Positions 35,998 through 45,261 of a DNA stretch of 64,000 nucleotides are shown here, one piece after another. This stretch comes from HGM13006 sp900757695. GTDB taxonomy: Bacteria; Bacillota; Clostridia; Oscillospirales; Oscillospiraceae. How positions within the stretch are numbered: position 1 is the first letter of the stretch; each line of letters begins with the position of its first letter. The stretch covers positions 1 through 64,000 of the forward strand of contig CAUHNW010000007.1 in the NCBI GenBank assembly GCA_959607825.1. The letters are read 5' to 3'. The notes under the pieces were generated by a model. That model did not search any database. It was not told where the DNA came from and saw nothing but the letters and a program-made list of their open reading frames with translations. The translations under genes were made by a program, and so were the position numbers.

Positions 35998-36759
35998 TCA
36001 GGGCATAATGCTGTTGGCACCATCGAGAATGAAGCTCTGGCCGGAATAGAACTTGCTGTCCGGCCCCGCAAGGAACGTCAGGGCTGCGCCAATGTCTGTT
36101 TCCGGGTCGCCCAGCCGATGCATGGGCAGCTGCTCCATCTGCTTCTCATAGAGATCCGGGAACTTCTCCTTCCAAGCCTTGGCCGCCGGAGACTCCGCAC
36201 CGGGCAGGCACACGTTTACGGTGATGCCGTACTTGGCCCATTCCTTGGCTGCGATCTTGGTAAGACCACGGATGGACTCCTTGTTGCTGGCATAGGCCAG
36301 CTGACCTGCATAGCCGAACATGCCGGTGGCGGAGGCGAAGTTGATGATCCGGCCCTCTCCCTGCTCCTTCATATAGGGGAAGCAGGCCTGCATAAAGTTC
36401 AGGCTGCCGATGGTGCCCGTGGACCATGCCAGATACATGCTCTCATACAGGGTGTCCTCCACCGGTGCCGACGGGGGCAGGCTCTGGGCGTTGTTGATGA
36501 GGATATCCACGGAGCCGAAGGTCTCCACGGTCTTTTTCACCGCAGCCATGACCCCCTCCCGATCCGAGGTATCGCAGGAAATGGCAATGGCCTTGCTGCC
36601 CAGTGCCTCAATCTCCTTTGCGGTGTCCTCCACCGGGGCAAGACGGCGGCCGATACAGGCTACCCGAACCCCACGCTTTGCCATGCAGAGGGCAACACCC
36701 TTGCCGATTCCCTGACCGCAGCCGGTGATGATGGCTACCTTTTCGTTGAGCTGTTTCAT
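35998..36759 (-). CDS. short-chain dehydrogenase/reductase (SDR) 1
   Basis: A 253-residue classical SDR. The cofactor motif TGCGQGIGKG is at residues 12-21, NNAQ follows, and the catalytic Tyr-Lys pair lies in YASNK with an upstream Ser in NFASATG. Such enzymes interconvert alcohols and ketones with NAD(P)H. ATG 36759 is chosen over the longer frame, which runs into the RnfC-like gene 29 bases upstream. It is in an operon with that gene, so redox coupling through it is possible. Confidence 0.9.
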   Translation of the reverse strand: MKQLNEKVAIITGCGQGIGKGVALCMAKRGVRVACIGRRLAPVEDTAKEIEALGSKAIAISCDTSDREGVMAAVKKTVETFGSVDILINNAQSLPPSAPVEDTLYESMYLAWSTGTIGSLNFMQACFPYMKEQGEGRIINFASATGMFGYAGQLAYASNKESIRGLTKIAAKEWAKYGITVNVCLPGAESPAAKAWKEKFPDLYEKQMEQLPMHRLGDPETDIGAALTFLAGPDSKFYSGQSFILDGANSIMP

Positions 36760-36788
36760 ATGATCAAATCCTTTCCTTTTCAGTAGGT

Positions 36789-38169
36789 TTATATGGTTTG
36801 TGGCTGATATTTTTCCGGCATCTGAATGGCTCCCACCGGGCAGGAAGCGGCGCATTTTCCGCAGCCCACGCACTTGGTATAGTCCACGCGGGCTACATTG
36901 CCACGAACAGTCATGGCACCTACCGGGCAGTCCCGGACGCATTTGCCGCAGCCAATGCAGAGGTCTGCCATGAGCCTGTCCAGCCGCTCCGGATCCAGAT
37001 CATAGTAGGCCTTTCGGATTTCCACGGGACTTAGCCCCATGGGGCAGGCGTTGATGCATCGGCCGCATCGGATACAGGCGCTGGAGCGCACCGGCTCCGC
37101 CGCCTTTTTTCCAAAGGCCAGCAGGCCGTTGTTCTGTCGGGTAATGGGATAGTGGACATCCATCTGGGCGCTGCCCATCATGGGACCGCCGATGATGATC
37201 TTCTGCGGCTCCTCCCGAAGCCCACAGTAGCGGAGAATGTCCTCAATGGGCGTGCCGATGGGCACCTCCAGATTTTTCGGATGTAAAATGGCGTCTCCAG
37301 CCACGGTCAGCCGCTTATGGGTCAGGGGCATTCCGGTTTTCAGGAACTTTCCGATGGTGGATACCGTGGTGACGTTCAGCATCATGACCCCAACACTGGT
37401 GTGCCGTGCGCCCCGGGGCACCGTGCGCCCGGTGGCGTTTTTGATGAGTACATTCTGCGCCCCTTGGGGATAGCAGGATTCCAGCACACAGATGGAGATC
37501 CGGCTGTCGTTCCGGCACAGCCTGCGCATCAGCCGGATGGCCTCGGGCTTGTTGTCCTCAATGCAGATCTTGGCACCGGGAATCCCCAGAAAATCAAGAC
37601 AGGCATGAATCCCAGAGAGCACTGTGTCGCTGCACTCCAGAAACTCCCGGTTGTCCGTGGTCAGATACGGCTCGCGCTCGGCTCCGTTGATGAGCAGGGT
37701 GTCGATCTCCGAGAGGTTCTTGGGCCGCACCTTCACGTCTGTGGGGGAAGCCTGCGCCCCCCAAGCTCACAATGCCGGAGTGCTCCAACGCCCCCACAAA
37801 GCTATCAAGATCATGAACCTCCGGAGGCCGGATGTCCGGATCCGGGGTCTGGGTGCCATCGGGCGAAATGACCACCACGGTGTCGTTTTCCCCGGCATTG
37901 TAGAGAATCTGCTCCACGGAGCTCACCGTCCCGGACACGCTGGAGTAGATATGCATGCTCATGGCACTGGGTGCCCTGCCCACCATGGTGCCCACAAGGA
38001 CCCGGTCACCCTTTTGAACGCAGGCTTCGCAGGCTGCACCCACATGCTGCCGCATGGGCAGGATGACCTTTTCCGGAACCGGCAGCTGCTCCGTGGGCAG
38101 GTTGGCCGTCTCCTTGTGATGGGAGACCTGCGTGCCGGGGCTTTGCCACAGCAGGGTTTTGAGATTCAT
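36789..38169 (-). pseudogene. RnfC-like electron-transfer protein (PrdC/PduS family), split by a frameshift
   Basis: The upstream part (ATG 38169) reads as RnfC residues 1-145: EKVILPMRQHVGAACEACV, GDRVLVGTMVG, SGIVSLGGAGFP. At 37752-37756 a run of five C (four expected) shifts the frame. The remainder (TDVKVRPKNL onward, LLINGAE, then three 4Fe-4S motifs CIRCGRCINACP, CIGCGKCVRDCP, CVGCGKCAASCP) is read in the next frame to 36789. The rejoined protein would have about 460 residues, one Fe-S motif more than usual, with REPY where CEPY is typical. No RnfABDEG genes are nearby, so a PrdC/PduS-like adaptor is more likely than an Rnf subunit. The shift could be a sequencing error. Confidence 0.8.
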
Positions 38170-38213
38170 AGCAGTCTGCCTCCTACAAGCTTAGAGGTTG
38201 ATTGAGTATTTTT

Positions 38214-38242
38214 ATACTATTCCAATTCTATTTCCTCTGCAA
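38214..38242 (-). promoter_or_regulatory. sigma-70 promoter of the rnfC-like/SDR operon
   Basis: On the minus strand TTGCAG and TAGTAT are 17 bases apart, about 45 bases before the start. Confidence 0.6.
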
Positions 38243-38250
38243 TGTTGATT

Positions 38251-38279
38251 TGCACAAACAGAAACTATCATATTGTGCA
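38251..38279. promoter_or_regulatory. inverted repeat in the divergent rnfC-like/ALDH region
   Basis: TGCACAA-N15-TTGTGCA is a perfect 7-bp inverted repeat just upstream of the minus-strand promoter; a regulator site is possible. The rest of this 475-bp gap (38170-38644) shows a small hairpin at 38345-38364 (ACTGGTG/CACCAGT) and a TATAAT at 38518 without a well-spaced -35, probably the ALDH promoter region. Confidence 0.35.
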
Positions 38280-38644
38280 TTTTCGCCTAGATTTTACGCT
38301 TGTTTTTTACATGATGCAAAACCTGTGCCTCAAACGGGGATACCACTGGTGGATTTTCACCAGTCGTTCTATACGTTTCATGCCTCCCTGACCGGTCTGA
38401 GCGGCACTCCTCTCCGTGGCTGGACCAGCCCAATTTGCTGCCCTTGACACTGTCACAATGCACATACTGAGCGAATATGTTCGTAGCTTTTGACAAGGAT
38501 TTCGCGGCGCTCTGCGGTATAATGAAATCAGGCACAGGGGAAATGCCCCAACGGCTCCCCCTGCTGCACTGTCTATTTCCGACCCTGATTCGGGTTTGCT
38601 AGCGATCCTGAAAAAGGCATTCGGTCACATAAAGGAGCAATATT

Positions 38645-40126
38645 ATGAATGTCAACCTGAAGGAACACTATGGCCTGTACATCGGCGGGAAATTCGTCCC
38701 CGCCTCTGATGGAGCAGAATTTGAAACCACAAATCCCGCTACCGGCGAGCATCTTGCCTATTGTGCCGAAGCCACATGGGAGGATGTAGATGCCGCAGTG
38801 AACGCCGCATGGAAGGCGTTCCCTGCTTGGAAAAAGGTCGACCCCATCCAGCGGGCGGAGATTCTCAACAAAATCGCAGATCGTATCGATGAGAATGCGG
38901 AGCTGCTTGCCACTGTAGAGACACTGGACAACGGCAAGCCGATCCGTGAGACCATGGCCATTGACGTGCCCCTTTCCTCGGATCACTTCCGCTATTTTGC
39001 CAGTGCCATCCGCACCGAGCAGGGCACCGCAACGGTTTTGGACGGCGGCTATCTCAGCATGGTGCTCCGGGAGCCCATCGGCGTGGTGGGGCAGATTGTA
39101 CCGTGGAACTTCCCCTTCTGTATGGCCGCATGGAAGCTGGCTCCGGTGCTGGCCTCCGGTGACTGCACCGTCATCAAGTCCTCCTCTGCAACGCCTCTGA
39201 GCCTGCTGGTGTTCATGGAGCTGATCTCCGATCTGGTGCCCGCAGGTGTCATTAACGTCATTACCGGCAAGGGCTCCAAGTCCGGCCAGTACATTCTGGA
39301 GCATCCGGACTTCCGCAAGCTGGCCTTCACCGGCTCCACTGAGGTGGGCCGCAATGTGGCCGTGGCCGCAGCCCAGAAGCTGATTCCCGCCACCTTGGAG
39401 CTGGGCGGAAAGAGCGCCAATATCTTCTTTGACGACTGCAACTTTGAACAGGCCGTCGATGGTCTGCAGCTGGGTATCCTGTTTAATCAGGGGCAGGTCT
39501 GCTGTGCCGGTTCCCGGGTCTTTGTACAGGAGGGCATCTACGATAAATTCGTGGACGCAGCGGTGAAAGCCTTCCAAAAGGTACGGCAGGGCGACCCGCT
39601 GGACCCCAACACGCAGATCGGCAGCCAGATCAACGAGGCGCAGATCAAAAAAATTGCCTCCTACATGGAAATCGCCAAGCAGGAGGGGGCTACCATCGCC
39701 TGCGGCGGCAAGCGTGCCGCCGAAGGTGCGCTGAAGGACGGCTGCTTCTTTGAGCCGACGCTGATTACCAATGTGAATAATAAAATGCGCATTGCCCAGG
39801 AAGAGATCTTCGGCCCTGTGGCCGTGGTCATCAAGTTCAAGACCGAGGACGAGGTCATTGCCATGGCCAACGACTCCACCTATGGTCTGGGCGGCGCAGT
39901 ATGGACGCAGGACATCACCCGTGCCATGAAGGTGGCACGGAGCGTGGAGACCGGACGGATGTGGGTCAACACCTATAACCAGCTTCCCGCAGGTGCGCCC
40001 TTCGGCGGCTATAAGAACTCCGGCATCGGCCGTGAGACGGATCTCAGCATTCTTGACGCCTATACCCAGAAGAAGAACATCTTCATCAACCTGAATACAG
40101 CGCCCTCCGGGTTCTATCCGGCATAA
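38645..40126 (+). CDS. NAD(P)-dependent aldehyde dehydrogenase
   Basis: A 493-residue ALDH-superfamily enzyme. The general base is Glu252 in ELGGK and the nucleophile Cys286 in GQVCCAGSR; PWNFPF and the late EEIFGPV motif are present. It oxidises an aldehyde to the acid in the cytoplasm. ATG 38645 follows AAAGGAG. It is 28 bases upstream of the iron alcohol dehydrogenase, so the pair would take an alcohol through its aldehyde to an acid, or the reverse. Confidence 0.93.
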   Translation: MNVNLKEHYGLYIGGKFVPASDGAEFETTNPATGEHLAYCAEATWEDVDAAVNAAWKAFPAWKKVDPIQRAEILNKIADRIDENAELLATVETLDNGKPIRETMAIDVPLSSDHFRYFASAIRTEQGTATVLDGGYLSMVLREPIGVVGQIVPWNFPFCMAAWKLAPVLASGDCTVIKSSSATPLSLLVFMELISDLVPAGVINVITGKGSKSGQYILEHPDFRKLAFTGSTEVGRNVAVAAAQKLIPATLELGGKSANIFFDDCNFEQAVDGLQLGILFNQGQVCCAGSRVFVQEGIYDKFVDAAVKAFQKVRQGDPLDPNTQIGSQINEAQIKKIASYMEIAKQEGATIACGGKRAAEGALKDGCFFEPTLITNVNNKMRIAQEEIFGPVAVVIKFKTEDEVIAMANDSTYGLGGAVWTQDITRAMKVARSVETGRMWVNTYNQLPAGAPFGGYKNSGIGRETDLSILDAYTQKKNIFINLNTAPSGFYPA

Positions 40127-40154
40127 GTTTCCCCTAGGAAAGAAAGAAGGTTTT

Positions 40155-41324
40155 ATGATGTCTACCTATTACTATCTCCCCACCCGTAATGTCTTTGGTG
40201 CCGGTTCCGTTTCCGAGGTGGGCGCACTGATGGACAGTCTGGGCGGCAAGCGCACCATGATTGTTACCGACAGCTTTCTCGCCGCCCATCCCATGACCGC
40301 CGGGATTCAGGAAATTCTCAAAAAGTCCGGCATCGAATCCGCCGTGTTCGGCGGGGCAGAGCCGAACCCCAAGGATACCAATGTAGAGGCCGGTCTCGCC
40401 TTTTATCAGGAGCACGGCTGCGACAGCATGATCTCGCTGGGCGGCGGTTCCTCCCACGACTGCGCCAAGGCCATTGGCATTGTGGCCACCAACGGCGGAA
40501 AAATTCGGGACTATGAGGGCGTCAACAAGCTCCATACGGATGTGCCGCCGCTGCTTGCCATCAACACCACGGCAGGCACTGCCTCTGAGATCACCCGGTT
40601 CTGCATCATCACCGATACCACCCGGAAGGTTAAAATGTGCATCATTGACTGGCGTGTGACCCCCAAGGTGGCCGTCAACGATGCGGAGCTGCACAAGGGA
40701 ATGCCTGCCTCTCTCACCGCCGCCACGGGCATGGATGCCCTGACCCACGCCATTGAGGCCTATGTTTCCACCGATGCCAATCCCCTGACCGATGCTGCGG
40801 CCCTGAAGGCCATGGAGATGATTGGTCATTATCTCCCCAAGGCAGTGGCCAACGGCGACTACATGAAGGCCCGGGACAAGATGGCATACGCCCAGTATCT
40901 GGCGGGCATCGCCTTTAACAACGCCTCCCTTGGCTACGTCCATGCCATGGCACACCAGCTGGGCGGCTTCTATGATCTGCCCCACGGCGTGTGCAATGCG
41001 CTGCTGCTGCCCTATGTGGAACGGTTTAATATCATCGGCAACTATGATCGGATCGTGGGGATCGGACAGGCCATGAATATGGATGAGCATTTCAGCACCG
41101 GCCTGTATCCCGATAAGGCCATGGCCGTTATCGGCGGCATCAAGCGCTTTGCGGACTTTGTGGGCATCCCCGTCAACCTCAAGGTGCTGGGGGTCAACCC
41201 CGAGGACTTTGAAATCATGGCCGAGAACGCCATGAAGGACGCCTGCGCTGTCACCAATCCCCGGAAGGCAAAGAAGGAGCAGATCATCGAGATCTACCGG
41301 CAGGCCTACGAGGGACAGCTGTAA
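40155..41324 (+). CDS. iron-containing alcohol dehydrogenase (group III)
   Basis: A 389-residue Fe-ADH. Predicted metal ligands Asp194, His198, His263 and His277 fall exactly where the family has them (GMDALTHAIEAY; HAMAHQLGGFYDLPHG). The NAD(P) loop is LGGGSSHDCAK. The start may be ATG 40155 or 40158; the latter is better spaced from AGAAGG. It is co-transcribed with the aldehyde dehydrogenase and closed by a strong terminator. Confidence 0.93.
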   Translation: MMSTYYYLPTRNVFGAGSVSEVGALMDSLGGKRTMIVTDSFLAAHPMTAGIQEILKKSGIESAVFGGAEPNPKDTNVEAGLAFYQEHGCDSMISLGGGSSHDCAKAIGIVATNGGKIRDYEGVNKLHTDVPPLLAINTTAGTASEITRFCIITDTTRKVKMCIIDWRVTPKVAVNDAELHKGMPASLTAATGMDALTHAIEAYVSTDANPLTDAAALKAMEMIGHYLPKAVANGDYMKARDKMAYAQYLAGIAFNNASLGYVHAMAHQLGGFYDLPHGVCNALLLPYVERFNIIGNYDRIVGIGQAMNMDEHFSTGLYPDKAMAVIGGIKRFADFVGIPVNLKVLGVNPEDFEIMAENAMKDACAVTNPRKAKKEQIIEIYRQAYEGQL

Positions 41325-41339
41325 ACACAGACAAATGCA

Positions 41340-41382
41340 GCACCGGATATACTCTGGACGGGTATATCCGGTGCACTTTTTA
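41340..41382 (+). terminator. terminator of the ALDH-ADH operon
   Basis: A perfect 12-bp stem (GCACCGGATATA / TATATCCGGTGC) to 41374, followed by ACTTTTTA. Confidence 0.85.
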
Positions 41383-41599
41383 TGTATTTGCTTTTCTGGA
41401 GGCGGATGGCGACCCGGCGGATCCTCCCTGAATCATCTCAATAGGCGGCAGAAGGGAAGCCGGCACCGCAAGAAATGCCATTGCAATATTCGGAATGAAA
41501 AAAGAAATCGATTGCACAAACTCGGCTCATTTGATTTTGCTTACTTCATGCATCTTGGCTTCTTACAAATTTTCTGAAGAATTCTGCTGAATATTGATC

Positions 41600-41628
41600 T
41601 TGAATTGCTGGATTCTTACTGATATTAT
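41600..41628 (+). promoter_or_regulatory. possible upstream promoter for nhaC
   Basis: TTGAAT and TATTAT are 17 bases apart in the 540-bp gene-free gap 41383-41923. It would give a long leader for the nhaC transcript. Confidence 0.4.
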
Positions 41629-41644
41629 ATAGGCACCGAAAACC

Positions 41645-41656
41645 GCAATCGATTGC
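41645..41656. promoter_or_regulatory. LacI-type operator candidate
   Basis: GCAATCGATTGC is a perfect 12-bp palindrome just downstream of the candidate promoter. Its half AATCGATTGCA recurs at 41507-41517. No LacI gene is in the window. Confidence 0.4.
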
Positions 41657-41726
41657 AAATAGGGTTGCGATTTTCGATAGAACACTGTTCCATACGGTGT
41701 TTTATTTGGGAAGGCACCTCTTACGG

Positions 41727-41758
41727 CTGCTGCATCCATCTTTTCTTGGATGCAGCAG
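41727..41758 (+). other. hairpin in the nhaC leader region
   Basis: A perfect 12-bp stem (CTGCTGCATCCA / TGGATGCAGCAG) with an 8-nt loop and no T-run. It may be an attenuator or an operator; no riboswitch class was recognised. Confidence 0.35.
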
Positions 41759-41849
41759 TTGAACTTTTTGCCGCAAAATGGTGAAAAACGGGATGATCTG
41801 GAAGATGAAACGAATGGCGTAAAAAGACAGCGCAATGTGTCGCAATTCG

Positions 41850-41878
41850 TTGACAGAGGAAAAACGCAGGTGTATAAT
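41850..41878 (+). promoter_or_regulatory. consensus sigma-70 promoter of nhaC
   Basis: TTGACA and TATAAT exactly 17 bases apart, about 45 bases upstream of the GTG start. Confidence 0.85.
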
Positions 41879-41923
41879 TGGGCCGAGGAATGTATAAATA
41901 TACATGCAAAGGAGCGAAAAAAT

Positions 41924-43405
41924 GTGAGTAAAACTGATCAAAAAAAGGGCGTCTGGTCTACGATCATGGATCAGGAAAGCCTGATCCACAAGCTGCTGAC
42001 CTATGGTGTTGCGGTGGCCATGCTGGTGGTATGCATGATCATTGCCAAAAATTCGGCAGAGATCGCACCGGCACTGGGTACTGTGATCCTGGTATTCCTG
42101 CTTTACTACGCCTTTATGTCCCGCCGTATTTTGGAGACGCTGATTTTTGGCGCAGTGATGGGCATTGTGCTGCTCTATGGCGCCGGCGGCGTTGCGGGAT
42201 TGGTGGATGGCACCCAGGAGATGTTCTATGGCGTCATGGAAACGGATGACTATGTCTGGCTGCTGCTGAACTGTGCCATGCTGAATATTGTGGTCTGTCT
42301 GCTGGGTAAGTGCGGCGCCACGCAGGCCTTTGCCAACATCATTCGGAAGCATGCCAAGGATGCAAAGCACCTGAATCTGTGGACATGGCTCATGCAGTTC
42401 CCAATGTTCTTTGATGACTATATGCACATCATGGTTCTGGGCGGCGTTATGGCTCCCATCTATGATCGTGAAAAGGTCCCCCGTGAGGAGGGGGCGTTCA
42501 TCATCCAGACCACGGCAGAGCCCATCCGTGCGCTGTTCCCCTTTACCGGCTGGACTGCCTTTATGGCCGGCATTTTTATCATTGACGGCTTTGTGGATGA
42601 TTACGGCGGTGGCCTGAAGGCATTTATCCATACGGTACCCTTCAGCTTCTACTGCTGGGTGGCAATCATCGGTTCGCTGCTGCTGGCACTGGGTGTCCTG
42701 CCCAAGCTGGGCGTTATGAAGCATCCGGATCCCTCGGTTTACACAGAGCTGGAGGGGCTGGCTGAGAACGACAACGATGGCAAGCGCCGCGGCAATCTGT
42801 TCGATTTCTTTGCACCCATTGTGGCCATTGTGGTGCTGTCCTACTTTTACGATTGGGATCTTGTCCCCGCACTGATCATTGTACTGCCGGTGCAGATCTT
42901 CTACTATATGCTGCGGGGCATTATCAACACCGCAGATGTGGAGGAGTGCATCGTAGAGGGCACAAAGGAACTGGTTTACCTCTATATTTTGATCCTGTTC
43001 AGCTATATTCTGGGCAGCGTATTGGAGGAAATCGCCTATACGGAATATCTGGTGGACATCGCCGGCGGCTTCTCTGTGCCCGGTCTGCTCCCCTTCCTGC
43101 TGTTTGTGATCTTCTGCTGCTCGGAGGCCGCCATGAGCCTGAACTGGTCGCTGCTTCTGGTGGCGTTCCCGGTCATTATTCCCCTTGCACTGAAGATTGG
43201 GGCAAACCCTTATATGTGTGCGGCGGCAATGATCTCTGCCGGTGCTTTTGGCAACAACTTCTGCCCGGTGTGTGACTTTACGTCCCTTACCGCCACCTCC
43301 ATGGGCCTGCCTTCCGGCTATCAGTCCAGAAACTGCCTGCCCTATTCCCTGATCTTTGCCGGGATCACCGCCGTGCTGTATTTGATTTGCGGCTTTATTT
43401 TCTAA
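41924..43405 (+). CDS. NhaC-family transporter (Na+/H+ antiporter superfamily)
   Basis: A 493-residue polytopic membrane protein. The family signature lies around FDDYMHIMVLGG and TTAEPIRALFPFTGW, with more than ten hydrophobic segments. GTG 41924 is chosen because AAAGGAG ends nine bases before it and the consensus promoter lies inside the longer frame. The neighbouring acetamidase/formamidase (13-bp gap) suggests the transporter may move an amide-derived acid, an amine or Na+ linked to that hydrolysis rather than serve pH control alone. Confidence 0.88.
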   Translation: MSKTDQKKGVWSTIMDQESLIHKLLTYGVAVAMLVVCMIIAKNSAEIAPALGTVILVFLLYYAFMSRRILETLIFGAVMGIVLLYGAGGVAGLVDGTQEMFYGVMETDDYVWLLLNCAMLNIVVCLLGKCGATQAFANIIRKHAKDAKHLNLWTWLMQFPMFFDDYMHIMVLGGVMAPIYDREKVPREEGAFIIQTTAEPIRALFPFTGWTAFMAGIFIIDGFVDDYGGGLKAFIHTVPFSFYCWVAIIGSLLLALGVLPKLGVMKHPDPSVYTELEGLAENDNDGKRRGNLFDFFAPIVAIVVLSYFYDWDLVPALIIVLPVQIFYYMLRGIINTADVEECIVEGTKELVYLYILILFSYILGSVLEEIAYTEYLVDIAGGFSVPGLLPFLLFVIFCCSEAAMSLNWSLLLVAFPVIIPLALKIGANPYMCAAAMISAGAFGNNFCPVCDFTSLTATSMGLPSGYQSRNCLPYSLIFAGITAVLYLICGFIF

Positions 43406-43418
43406 AGGAGGAATAACG

Positions 43419-44321
43419 ATGCTGACCCTTGATACTGCTGTGTACAGCTTTGACAAAGAAAATCTGCCTGCGGCGCATGCCGTAGATGGAGAGGTGGTAC
43501 GATTCATCACCCACGATTGCTTTGGCAACCAGATCAAAACCGAAGCAGACCATGAGGACAATCTGGACTTTACCCACACCAATCCTGCCACCGGCCCGCT
43601 TTTTGTGGACGGAGCCGAGGTGGGCGATGTGCTTGCGGTGGACATTCTGGATGTTCAGGTGGCGGAGCGGGGCTGCATGATGACGCTGGAAGGGTACGGT
43701 GCCCTGTGGCCCAGCTGCGAGATACGGACAAAAATCATCCCCATTCGGGATGGCTATGCATATTTTAACGATGTAAAATGGCCCATTGACCCCATGGTAG
43801 GCGTGATCGGTACTGCGCCCAGCGGAGAGCCTGTACCTTCGGGATACTCCTTCAATGGCGGCGGCAATATGGACAGCCGGATCATTAAGAAAGGGGCCAC
43901 GGTTTATTTTCCTGTGCAGGTCCCCGGCGCTCTGCTGGCCATGGGCGATCTCCATGCAACCATGGGAGATGGTGAGGTCTGCGAAACGGGGATCGAGATC
44001 CCGGGAGAGGTGCTGGTTCGTGTACGGATCATCAAGAACTTTGAGCTGAACTGGCCGGTGACAGAGACACAGGACTGCTGGTTTGTCAATACCAATGGCC
44101 GCACCTGCGATGTTGCCATCCAGCGGGGCTATGAGGAAATGCAGAGACTGGTCATGAATGCCTATGGCTGGGATGCCACGGATGCCACCTTTTATCTCTC
44201 GGCACAGGCTCGTCTGGAGGCCAATCAGGCGGTGCTGGATGTGAATGAAACCGATGAAGAGGGCGATACCTTCCGGGTCGGCGTGCCGAAGCTTTCCAGC
44301 AAGCCACGTCTGATCCCGTAA
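43419..44321 (+). CDS. acetamidase/formamidase family amidohydrolase (FmdA/AmdA)
   Basis: A 300-residue cytoplasmic enzyme of the FmdA_AmdA family. Conserved stretches are PATGPLFVDGAEVGDVLAV near residue 55, PHxGN-like region replaced by YSFNGGGNMDSR, and LLAMGDLHATMGDGEV, which carries metal or active-site residues. It hydrolyses short amides to acid and ammonia. ATG 43419 follows AAAGGAGG. It is second in the operon with nhaC. Confidence 0.88.
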   Translation: MLTLDTAVYSFDKENLPAAHAVDGEVVRFITHDCFGNQIKTEADHEDNLDFTHTNPATGPLFVDGAEVGDVLAVDILDVQVAERGCMMTLEGYGALWPSCEIRTKIIPIRDGYAYFNDVKWPIDPMVGVIGTAPSGEPVPSGYSFNGGGNMDSRIIKKGATVYFPVQVPGALLAMGDLHATMGDGEVCETGIEIPGEVLVRVRIIKNFELNWPVTETQDCWFVNTNGRTCDVAIQRGYEEMQRLVMNAYGWDATDATFYLSAQARLEANQAVLDVNETDEEGDTFRVGVPKLSSKPRLIP

Positions 44322-44359
44322 GTGAATGTATAAACACGTTTTCTGAAACCAGATTAATG

Positions 44360-44407
44360 AACAGGGCAGGAAATTGGAGTTTTCTCCGATTTCCTGCCCT
44401 GTTTTTA
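44360..44407 (+). terminator. terminator of the nhaC-amidase operon
   Basis: A perfect 15-bp stem (AACAGGGCAGGAAAT / ATTTCCTGCCCTGTT, ending 44403) followed by TTTTAAT. It also lies beyond the convergent SDR operon. Confidence 0.88.
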
Positions 44408-44461
44408 ATAATTTTTGGCTGTCTGCGATGACCGCAACAGAGCGCTTGTCAGCTGCGGAGC

Positions 44462-45244
44462 TTATCCTCCGGTGGTTGCGCCGCCGTCTGCGATCAGAGT
44501 GGTGCCGGTGATAAAAGCGGCGGCATCGGTGGCCAGATACAGCATGGCGGAAGCAATTTCCTCCGGCTGTGCCATACGGTGCATGGGGATCTTATCCAGC
44601 AGGGAGTCTGCAAGGGCTTTGTCCTCCAGCAGACCCTGATTGATGGCGGTGGCTGTAAGGCCGGGGCAGACCGCATTGACAGTAATGCCGTATTCCGCCC
44701 ACTCTCTGCCCATGGTACGGACCAATGTGACCAGAGCACCCTTGGAGGCACCGTAGGGGCCGTGATGGCCGCCGCCCTCAAAAGCGCCGATGGAGGCGGT
44801 AATGATAATGCGCCCGCCGCGGCCCTGATGGATCATCTGTGCTGCGGCTGCCTTGGCACAGAGGAATGTCCCCTTGAGATTGACGGAGACAACATTCATG
44901 AACTCCTCCTCTGTCTGCTCCAAAAGCGGGAGTACAGCGCCGCCGATTCCGGCGTTGGCAACAAAGACATCCACGCCGCCAAAATGGTCTACTGTCTGTG
45001 TAATAAGACGGTCTACCTGCTGGCTCTGGGAAATATCCACAGGGATCACATGGACCCGGCCGCCGTTCCTGCGGATGATCTCGGCGGTTTTTTCGGCAGC
45101 TGCCTCAGAAATGTCTGCAGCCACCACGTTTGCCCCATAGCTGGCAAACAGCATGGCGGCGGCCTGACCAATACCGCTTCCGGCACCGGTGACCACGACT
45201 GTTTTACCGGAGCAGTCAAAGGTGGGAATTTGAACAGGATACAT
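44462..45244 (-). CDS. short-chain dehydrogenase/reductase (SDR) 2
   Basis: A 260-residue classical SDR with TGAGSGIGQ near residue 19, NAGIGG, and Tyr-Lys in YGASK. ATG 45244 follows GGAGG. It is 17 bases downstream of SDR 3, so the two are co-transcribed. Two different SDRs in one operon suggests successive oxidation or epimerisation of hydroxyl groups, as bile-acid hydroxysteroid dehydrogenases do; the substrate is not known. Confidence 0.9.
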   Translation of the reverse strand: MYPVQIPTFDCSGKTVVVTGAGSGIGQAAAMLFASYGANVVAADISEAAAEKTAEIIRRNGGRVHVIPVDISQSQQVDRLITQTVDHFGGVDVFVANAGIGGAVLPLLEQTEEEFMNVVSVNLKGTFLCAKAAAAQMIHQGRGGRIIITASIGAFEGGGHHGPYGASKGALVTLVRTMGREWAEYGITVNAVCPGLTATAINQGLLEDKALADSLLDKIPMHRMAQPEEIASAMLYLATDAAAFITGTTLIADGGATTGG

Positions 45245-45261
45245 GAGGGCCCCTCCTTTCC

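Noticed and set aside
38490..38523. TTGACA and TATAAT upstream of the aldehyde dehydrogenase
   Set aside because: The two boxes are 22 bases apart, too far for a normal sigma-70 promoter; only the TATAAT may be used.
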